64,000 nt of DNA from Prevotellaceae bacterium (GTDB lineage Bacteria; Bacteroidota; Bacteroidia; Bacteroidales; Muribaculaceae): the NCBI GenBank assembly GCA_021772015.1, contig JAETNS010000004.1, positions 142,456 to 206,455 of the forward strand, read 5' to 3'. Shown in pieces: positions 18,247 through 27,197 of this stretch. The stretch's first letter is position 1. Each line of letters begins with the position of its first letter. The notes beneath the pieces are model-generated. The model made no database searches, was not told where the DNA came from, and worked only from the letters and a program-made list of their open reading frames with translations. Position numbers and translations under genes: made by a program.

Positions 18247-19209
18247 TCAATGGACTAATCTTAAATGAATGAGGCTAAATATTTTGCGTCCCCAAACACC
18301 CAAATTGCCACACGTCACCAAAATACAATATAACATCCGATCTTTCAGTCCGTTTGAATGATAATCACGGAAAAATGCTCTGTATAGCTGTGTGGCCGCC
18401 TTTTGAGCCCTGCCGTCGGACGTAAGCTGATTTATCAAGTAATCTTTAACTTGATAACCACGTAGATTTACTATCTCTATTGTCGGCTTGTTTTTATATA
18501 TCTCAAGGACAGTAGACATTATCTTAAATACCGGCAATATGTAATCGGTTCTATATTTATGGATGGATGTTGGAGGGGTGTAAAAATAGTTGATTCTATT
18601 TATTGTCACATAGGTATTGCATCTTTTTAAATATTCCACAACAAACAGCTCATCCTCACAATAATGGATTTCCTCATCAAATTTAATATCATACCGGCGA
18701 ATTATACTCGTGCGAAATAATTTCACAAAAACATACCCTAATACCTCATATTCAATTTGATGCTCAATCAACATAGCCAAATCCGTGCCCTGGTATTCTG
18801 GGATGGGTTTTGGTTTCCGGAAATCGCCGAGTCTATCCGTATATGCCTGAATACATATGTCATTATCTCCTATATTGTCAATAAATGTCTGCAGCCATGT
18901 TGTTGTAACATAATCATCAGAATCACAAAACGCCACGAATTGACCCTTAGCAATTTTAAGGGCTGAATTCCGAGCCGAAGATACCCCTCCATTAGACTTG
19001 TGGATTACTCTGATTCTTGCATCTGATCTTGCGTAGCGGTCACAAATTGATCCACTGCTGTCTTCAGAGCCGTCGTCTACGAGAATCAGCTCGAAATCCT
19101 TAAACGTCTGCGCCAATATCGAATCTATACACCTTTCCAACAAATTCTCGGAATTATAGACCGGAACGATAACTGATATCATTGAGCTGGAATTTTGTTC
19201 CGTATTCAT
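18247..19209 (-). CDS. Glycosyltransferase family 2
   Basis: A GT-A enzyme of about 320 residues. N-terminal SVIVPVYNSENLLERCI, then LVDDGSEDSSGSICDRYA and the metal-binding FCDSDDYVTT. I used the ATG at 19209; a GTG at 19236 would add nine residues without family similarity. Its gap to the upstream pyruvyl transferase gene is A/T-rich and shows no clear promoter. Confidence 0.88.
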   Translation of the reverse strand: MNTEQNSSSMISVIVPVYNSENLLERCIDSILAQTFKDFELILVDDGSEDSSGSICDRYARSDARIRVIHKSNGGVSSARNSALKIAKGQFVAFCDSDDYVTTTWLQTFIDNIGDNDICIQAYTDRLGDFRKPKPIPEYQGTDLAMLIEHQIEYEVLGYVFVKLFRTSIIRRYDIKFDEEIHYCEDELFVVEYLKRCNTYVTINRINYFYTPPTSIHKYRTDYILPVFKIMSTVLEIYKNKPTIEIVNLRGYQVKDYLINQLTSDGRAQKAATQLYRAFFRDYHSNGLKDRMLYCILVTCGNLGVWGRKIFSLIHLRLVH

Positions 19210-19274
19210 GTATTGCACATCATCCAAATTTATCACAATTTTCTATTCACATGTCAGATATCGTTTATATCTGA

Positions 19275-20366
19275 TTAATTTAAACGACTTAATGCATTAA
19301 TAATGAATGCAGTGGAATGTTCTTGTAGTTTATTATGTCTGTAATTTACTTTATTATAATCAATCGGCTCGAAATTATTCTCAAATTTGCGATCCAACAG
19401 AACCAATCTTTCCAAAAGGCCTAAAGATTCCAATGTGGACCGAGTCCTATCTGCAGATTTCAATGAATCTGCCACGGATATAAAATCTTTTTTGAATAAG
19501 ATTGAAAATGCCGTGCCATGAAATGAATTGGTGACAGTGAATGCCGAATATTTAAGCAACGACAAAAATTTTTCGACAGAGGCCGATTGTATCAAATTAA
19601 GGGAAAACGGGCTTTCGTCCATCGAGCAACATTCCACATATCTTAAGCCTTTCTTTCTCGCCAAATCTTTCGCCAATTGTGAGACAGTCTTATCATGTGA
19701 CAATGTAAAATACAGCAAATAAGGATCTTGAGGCACCAATGACTTTTTAGTAAATGGCTCAAACACATTTGCGCCCGCCAATAGTACCGGATCAAGCACC
19801 GATGCATTAACCTTTATGCCGTTTTCTCCCAAAAAATGTCCTAATTTGTCTTCTCTCACGCTAATTGCATCAAACCGTCCTAAAGCTTTAAAAAAGTCTT
19901 GGTTGGCTTTTTTTCTTATATTGTCAACATTCCCGGCACTGGCGGCATAGGCTATTTTGATCTTGTCTGATGTTATTTTGTTTAACGTGAAATATTCGTC
20001 AAACTCTTCTGCGGTTATATTGGGATTCCATATCTGATCACTTCCAACAATGAGAACCTCCATATCCTCTATTTTTTCAAGTGATAACAGATTAAGGTGT
20101 TCATTAACAAAATAGGCAAATTTTCTATTCCTTGCTCTCCTTATACCATAAACTGCAAGGGCTCGTACAAAATTCTTGGCAGACAGATTCAGTGAAGACG
20201 CATTTTGAAAAGTCCAATTTTTGTATGGAGCTTTAAGATATTCGGGCTTGTAATCTATTATATAGACCATATGCCCCAGTTTTTTCAATGTCTCTTGCAA
20301 TCCATATGCTTGCAAAACAGCACCATAATTTGCGGCGCTATGGAATGTCAATATACCGATCTTCAT
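19275..20366 (-). CDS. Polysaccharide pyruvyl transferase family protein
   Basis: A 363-residue protein of the PF04230 family (CsaB/WcaK type), which transfers pyruvate from phosphoenolpyruvate as a ketal onto sugars. N-terminal ILTFHSAANYGAVLQAYGLQ is the classic signature; EVLIVGSDQIWNPN and FTVTNSFHGTAFSILF follow. It overlaps the upstream ferredoxin-type gene by an ATGA junction. The pairing of these two families is common in Bacteroides capsule loci. A ketal would add negative charge to the polymer. Confidence 0.9.
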   Translation of the reverse strand: MKIGILTFHSAANYGAVLQAYGLQETLKKLGHMVYIIDYKPEYLKAPYKNWTFQNASSLNLSAKNFVRALAVYGIRRARNRKFAYFVNEHLNLLSLEKIEDMEVLIVGSDQIWNPNITAEEFDEYFTLNKITSDKIKIAYAASAGNVDNIRKKANQDFFKALGRFDAISVREDKLGHFLGENGIKVNASVLDPVLLAGANVFEPFTKKSLVPQDPYLLYFTLSHDKTVSQLAKDLARKKGLRYVECCSMDESPFSLNLIQSASVEKFLSLLKYSAFTVTNSFHGTAFSILFKKDFISVADSLKSADRTRSTLESLGLLERLVLLDRKFENNFEPIDYNKVNYRHNKLQEHSTAFIINALSRLN

Positions 20367-21520
20367 CTTGACAAATTTCTTATAGGTTCAAATATCTTAT
20401 GATAAAGGAAGTATTTGGTTTTATACAACAGCCCGTCTTCGTCATACATGTTATAGACATACCTGAAGCCGAATCTCCTATAATCACGTTCAAATTGAAG
20501 ACGTTTAGGATGGATTTCCGACGGATGTCTAAGATTCGGCTGAAGGCAATTCTCCAATGCGGCCTCACGCAGATCCAACTTATCCTTGACAGCATTGAAT
20601 ATCTCGACACCTTTGGGGGTATTCAGCAACACAAGCGACACTCCTTTGTCATCTTTGTTGAATTCAGGATCGGTCTTATCCCATCCCCAGAAATCGGCAA
20701 TGGTAATATCCGACGGACGACGAGTATTGCAGTAATGACACACGCCGCATGAACGACGGAACATTATATGCTTGTAAAACAGCGATGTAAAGCTCATTTT
20801 ACCCCCCCCCATTTTAACAAATTTAAACGTTTCCTTGTGCGCCGCCCACCCGAATTCCTGTTTGTCACGAAAGTTTACCCATGAAATAGGCGATCCCATT
20901 TTCTTTTCCAGATAGCCAAGATAATCTTCCCACAATTTAGGGCTCGGAACTCCATGACACACTATGTCCACCAACACAAGATTGGCTCTCAATTTCTTCC
21001 CTATGAAAGCATTCAAACCGGCCGTCTGGCAAGGTGTGCCGGAAAACAACACAGTCAATCCTTTTCTCAAATCGTCACGGATCTGCCGAAACACTCCATC
21101 CAGATCGCTTTGAACATATTTGGATCCTTTGAACTCGTTTCTTTCCTCTTTTGTGACAGCTCTTTTATGCACGACCCGGAAATGGTCAGCGTATCCGGCT
21201 CCATACACCACTCCTCCTCTCTCCAGAATATAATCCGAAATTGCGATAAAAGCCGCCCCGCTGCGGCTCGTCTCGATCTCATTCATGTCTTTATGACGAG
21301 CACCATAGGCGATCGGGGAATCAAGATTGGCAGACCTGTCATAATCATCATTAAACGGACAGACCTTGTCACACAGTCCGCAGTCCACACACAAGCCCAT
21401 ATCCACCACCGGATATTTGAACCCCATCGAATCGGGAATCATTGAGATGGCGTTTTTGGGACAAATGGACGCGCACGCCGTGCATCCGCTGCACTTTGTC
21501 TTGTCGGTAATATTTATCAT
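20363..21520 (-). CDS. Coenzyme F420 hydrogenase/dehydrogenase beta-subunit-like protein with 2x[4Fe-4S] ferredoxin domain
   Basis: A 385-residue protein. The N-terminal 50 residues carry two C-x2-C-x2-C-x3-C clusters (CSGCTACASICP and CVDCGLCDKVCP), followed by the FrhB/FdhB N- and C-terminal domains seen in capsule loci. These proteins are annotated as F420-type reductases, but their real role in Bacteroidota polysaccharide synthesis is not established; F420 itself is not expected here. ATG at 21520 chosen over a GTG at 21523; it overlaps the flippase stop (TGATG). A G9 tract encodes residues Met-Gly-Gly-Gly near 237-240 and is in frame, so this gene is ON but slippage-prone. Confidence 0.87.
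   Translation of the reverse strand: MINITDKTKCSGCTACASICPKNAISMIPDSMGFKYPVVDMGLCVDCGLCDKVCPFNDDYDRSANLDSPIAYGARHKDMNEIETSRSGAAFIAISDYILERGGVVYGAGYADHFRVVHKRAVTKEERNEFKGSKYVQSDLDGVFRQIRDDLRKGLTVLFSGTPCQTAGLNAFIGKKLRANLVLVDIVCHGVPSPKLWEDYLGYLEKKMGSPISWVNFRDKQEFGWAAHKETFKFVKMGGGKMSFTSLFYKHIMFRRSCGVCHYCNTRRPSDITIADFWGWDKTDPEFNKDDKGVSLVLLNTPKGVEIFNAVKDKLDLREAALENCLQPNLRHPSEIHPKRLQFERDYRRFGFRYVYNMYDEDGLLYKTKYFLYHKIFEPIRNLSR
20802..20810 (-). repeat. Homopolymeric G9 tract inside the F420-type gene (in frame)
   Basis: Nine C on the plus strand. On the coding strand the context is AAAATG, nine G in all, then TAAAATG; this closely resembles the tract at 1020-1029. In frame now; one extra G would bring TAA into frame directly. 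Confidence 0.88.
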
Positions 21521-23079
21521 CACGACTGAACTGCTATCGGTTTTGACAGCCTGAATTTAAGAAGTATCTTTTTCATGCCGCTGATCACAAACGCTTTCTC
21601 AGCTTCGTCGCATCCGAATTTATATGCGACCAACGCCGTGATCACGACACATGCCACAAACATTGCCACAAACCGGACCAAACCTTCGGGCATGAGTATA
21701 TACATGGCGGTCGGCACAGGCAATGACAAGCCGGACACCAGGATGACTTTCAGATAGACTTCCTTTAGGAACCGCGCGGAGGGCAAACTGATCATCGTCC
21801 GTAGAAACCACAGCCGAAGGAACAGACAGACCTGCGACACCAGTATAGCGACAATCAAAACAGAAAATGCCGGCGCGCCAAGCTTTAATACAATCCACGA
21901 CAAGGGGAAATTCATCATTTGAGTCCCCCCCACGACGATCTGGTAATTACGTATGTTGCCGGTTGCCAACTGAGCCGTTATGAGAGTATTGGAAAGCATC
22001 TGGCTCAAAACAAGCACGAATGTAAGTCGAGTGAAGACAATTGTGTATTGAGGACATTCTCCAAGCCATATGAGCAATGTCATGCGCGTCTCGAAAAAGA
22101 AAGGCATGCACAACATCAGAAACAAGAAGAAAGAGAGCTTTGTGCTCTTGAACATCAGATTATGCATCCTGTTCAACTCGCCTGACGCGTAATCCTTGGT
22201 TATCTGAGGATTCACGGCGGTCATGAAATTGCCGCTGAACTGACCAAGTACATTGGTCATCTGCGAGACAATTGACTTGGCACCGTTTACCGCCGGCCCG
22301 AAATAGAGATTCAAAAGGATGTTGACACCTTGTCCGCTGAAAATCGCCGAGCTCGCGCCGATTGTATTCCAGCCGGCAAAACCGAACATCTCTTTGTATA
22401 TCGTCTTGTCATTGACGTATGTGTAATTACACTCCTGAAATTTCCGCTTGCAATAGGCCCAGTAGATGATCTGGGAAAGCCCCCCCTGCACACAGAGGAA
22501 TACAGCGAAAATTATGAGTTTGTCTCCTCCCATAAATAGCAGCAAGGAGATCAGCAAGAGTTTGAAGACAACTTCAAAGATTGTCATGAACGCGAAAGCG
22601 CTCATCTTTTCATGAGCTATGATCGCTGCATTATACGGAATTGAGACCAGTCCCAGGACAAATGACACCAACGATAGCTGGAAGACCACATTCGCGGCAA
22701 AGAGTCTGTCAGGCGGAACCACAAGACGGTGATTTATGAACCATACGCCTCCAATTTCCGCCAAAATAATGATGATGGCAGAGATCGCCAACTGAATGTT
22801 CAAGCTCGCGCTGAATACTTTCGTAAGGTGAGGAATGTCACCCTTGCCAAGCCCGAAGGTCATATAGCGGGATATTGACGCGGAAAGAGATCCTGACACC
22901 AATGAAAACATGCCTACCACTCCTCCGACAACATTGTATATGCCAAGATTATCGATTCCGAGAACCGACAAGGTTATTCGGGTGGTGAAAAAACTCAACA
23001 CCGTCATCACAATCATCCTGACATACAAGACAAGTGTGTTCTTGGCAATCCTTTTGCTTTTATCGTTTGACGTTTCCAA
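21520..23079 (-). CDS. wzx: Wzx-type polysaccharide flippase
   Basis: A 519-residue polytopic membrane protein (I judge 12-14 hydrophobic segments) of the MOP/Polysacc_synt family. It flips undecaprenyl-linked repeat units across the inner membrane. The N-terminus KRIAKNTLVLYVRMIVMTVLS is typical of Bacteroidota Wzx. The start appears to be a TTG at 23079, because no ATG lies upstream of the conserved KRIAKNT segment. The gene is read into the ferredoxin-type gene by a TGATG overlap. Confidence 0.88.
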   Translation of the reverse strand: METSNDKSKRIAKNTLVLYVRMIVMTVLSFFTTRITLSVLGIDNLGIYNVVGGVVGMFSLVSGSLSASISRYMTFGLGKGDIPHLTKVFSASLNIQLAISAIIIILAEIGGVWFINHRLVVPPDRLFAANVVFQLSLVSFVLGLVSIPYNAAIIAHEKMSAFAFMTIFEVVFKLLLISLLLFMGGDKLIIFAVFLCVQGGLSQIIYWAYCKRKFQECNYTYVNDKTIYKEMFGFAGWNTIGASSAIFSGQGVNILLNLYFGPAVNGAKSIVSQMTNVLGQFSGNFMTAVNPQITKDYASGELNRMHNLMFKSTKLSFFLFLMLCMPFFFETRMTLLIWLGECPQYTIVFTRLTFVLVLSQMLSNTLITAQLATGNIRNYQIVVGGTQMMNFPLSWIVLKLGAPAFSVLIVAILVSQVCLFLRLWFLRTMISLPSARFLKEVYLKVILVSGLSLPVPTAMYILMPEGLVRFVAMFVACVVITALVAYKFGCDEAEKAFVISGMKKILLKFRLSKPIAVQS

Positions 23080-23106
23080 TTCTTTTCAAAATACAAATAT
23101 CAATCC

Positions 23107-23142
23107 AAGTGACCGGTCATAATTATTTTGACCCGTTACTTA
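23107..23142. repeat. Dispersed intergenic element, copy 3 (imperfect palindrome)
   Basis: Matches copy 2 (10487-10521) at 20 of its first 24 bases. Here the element is an imperfect inverted repeat: arms of 13 bases begin AAGTGACC and end GTTACTT, with a nine-base A/T loop. It overlaps the stop codon of the YdcF-like gene and lies upstream of wzx. Confidence 0.5.
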
Positions 23143-23916
23143 TCTATATCCGGCTATGGAGTACACGACATTGCCTATGGACTCATTGAATAGCGACTCC
23201 CATTCCACGGCTGTCGACCAACGGGGATAGAGACTGCGATGGCTGAATCCGGCGGGACGTAGGGGCAAGTTGACAGCATAATAGGCCGGTCTGAATCCAA
23301 ATTCAAGGAAACAACCGAGAGTTCTATCCATATGGCTCGCATCCGTGACGATGACACAATCCGAGCCGGAGACTCCCGTGGCTTTGATCACCTCGACGGA
23401 GAATTCAGCATTCTGACGCGTGTTCACCGCATTTCGCTCAAGTATGATATCATTGGCGGGAATCCCCATGATTTCCATATACTTCAGGAACATACGCGAG
23501 GTATCGTAACCGTCATCATTTGTCTGTATGGAGGGATCGCCGGTGATCAGGAGTTTTCCGACCTTCCCCTCTTTATAAAGCTTTACAGCATCCCAAAGCC
23601 TCCCGGCACGGTCTTCAATGAAACTCAGAGACCCCGTTGACATATCATACGATGAAAAACCGCCCATCACTATGGCGACCTGATATTTTTTACCCGGCTC
23701 CATCGTGTTCTGCGGGAAAGACTTCAACCGAAGATAGCTGATCTCCGAGTATATCCATGGATTAGTGAAAAAGAGAAACAATATAACCGCCAATGAGAGA
23801 AACAGCTTTTTTTGCCATCTCTTTTTTAACATGAATCCCAAAAGAAGAGCCGATATCATCCATGTTATGGGTGATATGACAAAGAATTTAAGAAATTGTG
23901 ACAGTTCAAAGAACAC
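23140..23916 (-). CDS. YdcF/SanA/ElyC-family (DUF218) membrane protein
   Basis: A 258-residue protein. The N-terminal 55 residues hold two hydrophobic segments; the rest is a DUF218 domain with VAIVMGGFSSYD, LLITGDPSIQ and VIVTDASHMDR. Family members are inner-membrane proteins linked to envelope or undecaprenyl-phosphate-dependent processes in E. coli (ElyC); the biochemical role is not known. Start is probably GTG at 23916, 14 bases after the Wzc stop. Its placement between Wzc and Wzx points to a function in capsule assembly. Confidence 0.82.
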   Translation of the reverse strand: MFFELSQFLKFFVISPITWMISALLLGFMLKKRWQKKLFLSLAVILFLFFTNPWIYSEISYLRLKSFPQNTMEPGKKYQVAIVMGGFSSYDMSTGSLSFIEDRAGRLWDAVKLYKEGKVGKLLITGDPSIQTNDDGYDTSRMFLKYMEIMGIPANDIILERNAVNTRQNAEFSVEVIKATGVSGSDCVIVTDASHMDRTLGCFLEFGFRPAYYAVNLPLRPAGFSHRSLYPRWSTAVEWESLFNESIGNVVYSIAGYR

Positions 23917-23930
23917 CCGACAAAAGCTTT

Positions 23931-26381
23931 TTACTTGTCTCCGTAATAGCTATCCCCATAATGATAGCCGTAATGGTAGCCATAATGGTAGCCGTAGCGG
24001 TGGTAGCCGTAACCGCTGCGTATGTCGGTCCCGTTGAGGAGGATCGCCATGTTCTTGTAACGGTTCTGGTCGTAGTATTCCTGGATGTTGGGCAGCTCGT
24101 CTTTCTCAAGCAATCCGGCGCGGACAACAAATATTGTCATGTCGGCGAGGCGGTTTATGACTTTCGCATCCGTGACAATCTCGACAGGAGGACAGTCAAG
24201 GATTATGTAATCATATTCTTTCCTAAGCTCCTTTATAAATTGGTCAAGCCTGCGGACTGAAAGGATTTCTGCGGGATTGGGGGGAGTAGCCCCGACGGCG
24301 ATAGCATCCAGTCCGGGGGTGTCATCAATATTATGATGGATGACCTCTTCCCTGTTCGTTTTTCCAACAATGAAATCAGTGATTCCTTCTTCGGGATTGC
24401 CAAAGAGTTTGGAAAGAGAACTTTTTCTGATGTCAAGGTCTATTATCATCACCTTTTTCCCTTTGATGGCAAGCACCTTTCCAAGATTTATGGTGATGAA
24501 TGTCTTGCCGGAGCCGGGATTGGAGGAAGTGATGGCTATCACTTTCGCGGAATGCACGTTGTTGTCTTCCGACAGGCTGTTCTCATCCAGACCGATGTAT
24601 TCGAGATTTGTCCTTAACACGCGGAAAGCTTCATTGATGCTGTTTCTGCTTGACGCCTCGACTACGATCGTCTTAGGGCGCGTCTTGTCTTTCTTAAAAC
24701 GAGCCAAGCCACGTGCTTTCTTTATCGCCGAAGGAATTTCTCCGAGATACGGGATGGAGAGTGATGAAAGGTCGCGTTTGCCTCTTATCTTTGTGTCAAG
24801 GACCTCTCTCAGTATCAATATGGCCAAAGGTATCGCAAGACCAATGAGTATCGCCATAAACATGATATTCCTGCGGGAGGGGGAAGTCGGGACAGTCAGT
24901 CCGTCAGGCTCACCCATCATACTGGTGTTGTATGCGGTAAAAGCCTGCGTGAGCTCATTCTCCTCGCGTTTCTGCAGGAGGAAAAGATAAAGCGACTCCT
25001 TGACTTTCTGTTGACGCTCAACACTCAGCAGATATTTGGCCTGGTTGGGATTAGCTGCGAGTTTGCCGGTGGTGACACTTGCCTGACGGCGGGCATTTGA
25101 CATCTGTGCCCGCAATGTGGCGATATAAGAGTTGATAGACACCATGATATTGCCTCGCAGTGTCCGCAACGCCTGTGTGCGATCCTTGACTATAGGGTTG
25201 AAATCACTCGTCGTCTCAAGAAGACGGTTGCGCTCCAGGACAATCGAGTTATACTGGGAGATGGCCGAGTTGATGTCAGCGTTGATTATCCCCGTGTTCG
25301 AAGGGAGAGGCTGGTCAAAAGAATCTCCGGAGAGTTGTTGGCGGACCATTTCAGCCATTGAAATCTGATTGTTCAGCTCCAGAACCGCAGCCTGAGCTTC
25401 AGAAGACTGCGCCATGTACATCGAGGCGGTTGCCTCGGCGCTGGGCATCAGATGCTCCGACTTATAAGAAGATATGTCGGTGTCCACATTACCCAGCTCC
25501 TCCTCGATAACCCCGAGACGCTCGTTTATGAATCTTGAGGTGGAGACAGCTATCTGGTTCTTGTCTTGAATCCAATGCTCATTGTAGACCTGGATCAAAG
25601 AATTCAATATGTCATCAGCCTCTCCGATGGTGGGGCGAGTCGTTGAAATATCGATAATCGAGGCCTTGTCAGAGGAGACCTTCGCAACTACTCCAGCGGC
25701 CAATATTTTCGACATCCATTTAACCGGAACATGGGAATAGTTCAATTCCTTGTTTAAAAATTGGCTTCCGTCCCATGCGGGTTTTATGACCGCGAATCGA
25801 TGAGAACCAATCATCACCGTGTCTCCGACCGAAGCACTGATAGTCTTGTCAACGGCCGCGCCATTGGAGGCTATCCGCGAGATTTTGACTTTATTGTCCG
25901 GCGATACCTCAAATTTGAACGACACGGCGAAATTATCAAGCGAGTCAACGCTCGAGAAAAGCATCGGAGATTGCTTGTAAATCTGGTTATCCCTTAATCC
26001 TTCAGTGATGGAATAGACATCGTTCAGATTAAGACGTTCGACCACTTCCTTCATCAGGGATGACGACTTCAAAGTCCTGATCTCATTTTCCAGATTGACT
26101 TTGGCGGTCGCGATTCCCAGGTCGGACATATCCACCGAAGTGTTGGAATTGCCTCCCTTGGAGTCATCCTTGATCATAATCGAAGCCGTACGCGTGTAAA
26201 GCGGCGTAGTCTTCATTATATGAACTATGCCGCATGATATTGTTATCGCCAGCGATATGACAAACCAATACCATTTGGAAAGCACGAGCGCGACAATACT
26301 CTTCAGACTGAAGCCATCATTGGCTTGTTTCGGGTTTTTCCGAGCTCCAGCGCTTTGTTTTATATCTGATGTTATTTCCAT
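23931..26381 (-). CDS. wzc: Wzc-type polysaccharide co-polymerase with BY-kinase domain
   Basis: An 816-residue inner-membrane tyrosine autokinase controlling chain length and export. The Wzz-type N-terminus has a membrane segment near residues 30-55 and a long, coiled-coil-rich periplasmic part; a second membrane segment follows a Pro-rich stretch (LTVPTSPSRRNIMFMAIL). The cytoplasmic kinase has Walker A (SSNPGSGKTFITINL), Walker A' (KVMIIDLDIRKSS) and Walker B (YIILDCPPVEIVTDA). The C-terminus is a tyrosine cluster built from GYHY repeats, the expected autophosphorylation tail. The CpsB-type phosphatase at 29496 should reverse its phosphorylation, and Wza lies just upstream. Confidence 0.93.
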   Translation of the reverse strand: MEITSDIKQSAGARKNPKQANDGFSLKSIVALVLSKWYWFVISLAITISCGIVHIMKTTPLYTRTASIMIKDDSKGGNSNTSVDMSDLGIATAKVNLENEIRTLKSSSLMKEVVERLNLNDVYSITEGLRDNQIYKQSPMLFSSVDSLDNFAVSFKFEVSPDNKVKISRIASNGAAVDKTISASVGDTVMIGSHRFAVIKPAWDGSQFLNKELNYSHVPVKWMSKILAAGVVAKVSSDKASIIDISTTRPTIGEADDILNSLIQVYNEHWIQDKNQIAVSTSRFINERLGVIEEELGNVDTDISSYKSEHLMPSAEATASMYMAQSSEAQAAVLELNNQISMAEMVRQQLSGDSFDQPLPSNTGIINADINSAISQYNSIVLERNRLLETTSDFNPIVKDRTQALRTLRGNIMVSINSYIATLRAQMSNARRQASVTTGKLAANPNQAKYLLSVERQQKVKESLYLFLLQKREENELTQAFTAYNTSMMGEPDGLTVPTSPSRRNIMFMAILIGLAIPLAILILREVLDTKIRGKRDLSSLSIPYLGEIPSAIKKARGLARFKKDKTRPKTIVVEASSRNSINEAFRVLRTNLEYIGLDENSLSEDNNVHSAKVIAITSSNPGSGKTFITINLGKVLAIKGKKVMIIDLDIRKSSLSKLFGNPEEGITDFIVGKTNREEVIHHNIDDTPGLDAIAVGATPPNPAEILSVRRLDQFIKELRKEYDYIILDCPPVEIVTDAKVINRLADMTIFVVRAGLLEKDELPNIQEYYDQNRYKNMAILLNGTDIRSGYGYHRYGYHYGYHYGYHYGDSYYGDK
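23955..24014 (-). repeat. Tandem 12-bp repeats encoding the GYHY tail of Wzc
   Basis: About four to five 12-bp units encode Gly-Tyr-His-Tyr or variants at the Wzc C-terminus. In-frame copy-number change would alter the number of phosphorylatable tyrosines without disrupting the gene. Confidence 0.75.
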
Positions 26382-26401
26382 TTTGAAGTCAGGCCCTTAA
26401 A

Positions 26402-27187
26402 TTACTTAAAAATCAGCACTGCCATTGTCGACAAGAAGGACGCGATAGACATCCACAAGGCAATCGACTTGAAATTGTTGGGATTGTCAGCCGCCTGACG
26501 GGCAATCGACTTGTCAGGCTGGACATAGATGACATCATTCTGCTGCAGATAAAAGACAGGAGAGTCATACAAGTTCTTATCCCTCAGATCCACGAGATAT
26601 TTGACTCTCTTGCCATTCTGCTCTCGTATCACTATGATCTCTCTTTCTCCGTGTATCGTCAAGTCGCCGGCCATCGACAAGGCTTCCAGCAAATTTATCT
26701 TGTCATTCGTAATCGAATAACAGCCCGGAGAAGCGACTTCCCCAAGGGCAGAGAAATGGAGATTCGCGAACTCGACAGTCACAATCGGATCGCTGATCCA
26801 TTGCTCGTTTATCAACAGATCTGAAATCTTTTTGCTTATCTCGTCTCTGGTCAGACCTGCTATATGAATTTTACCGAGCATAGGAAAGGTTATGTCTCCT
26901 TCGTCATCCACGGTATATGCCAGCCGATTGCCGGAAGTTGTCCCCCCGCTTCCATTGGGTTGTTTGAGGTTGAAGAGCGATGCAAGCTCCGGTTCCTTGC
27001 AGGAAACTATTATAGAGACTTGATCATGGGGCTGGATCTTGATTTTGTTCATGTTCAAAATGGCCTCATCTTGCCCGTATTGGTCATTTTGCATATATAC
27101 TATGTCTTTCTGTGAGCCACAGGCTGCCAATAGTGCCACCAATGGGAACAGAAACAGCTTGGCTAATTTTGTCACACGTGATTTCAT
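26402..27187 (-). CDS. wza: Wza-type polysaccharide export lipoprotein
   Basis: A 261-residue outer-membrane export protein. Signal peptide with lipobox LLAACGSQ (Cys near residue 23). The Poly_export domain begins IQPHDQVSIIVSCKEPELA and contains YTVDDEGDITFPMLGKI; an SLBB domain follows (FSALGEVASPGCYSI), then YLQQNDVIYVQPDK. The C-terminus ends in a hydrophobic segment (SIASFLSTMAVLIF), as in many Bacteroidota Wza proteins. It lies 20 bases upstream of wzc in the operon, giving the classical export pair. Confidence 0.92.
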   Translation of the reverse strand: MKSRVTKLAKLFLFPLVALLAACGSQKDIVYMQNDQYGQDEAILNMNKIKIQPHDQVSIIVSCKEPELASLFNLKQPNGSGGTTSGNRLAYTVDDEGDITFPMLGKIHIAGLTRDEISKKISDLLINEQWISDPIVTVEFANLHFSALGEVASPGCYSITNDKINLLEALSMAGDLTIHGEREIIVIREQNGKRVKYLVDLRDKNLYDSPVFYLQQNDVIYVQPDKSIARQAADNPNNFKSIALWMSIASFLSTMAVLIFK

Positions 27188-27197
27188 ATCTGATGGT

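Noticed and set aside
21925..21931. C7 tract in wzx, and the one near 22489
   Set aside because: Frames are intact, length is below eight, and glycine codons explain them.
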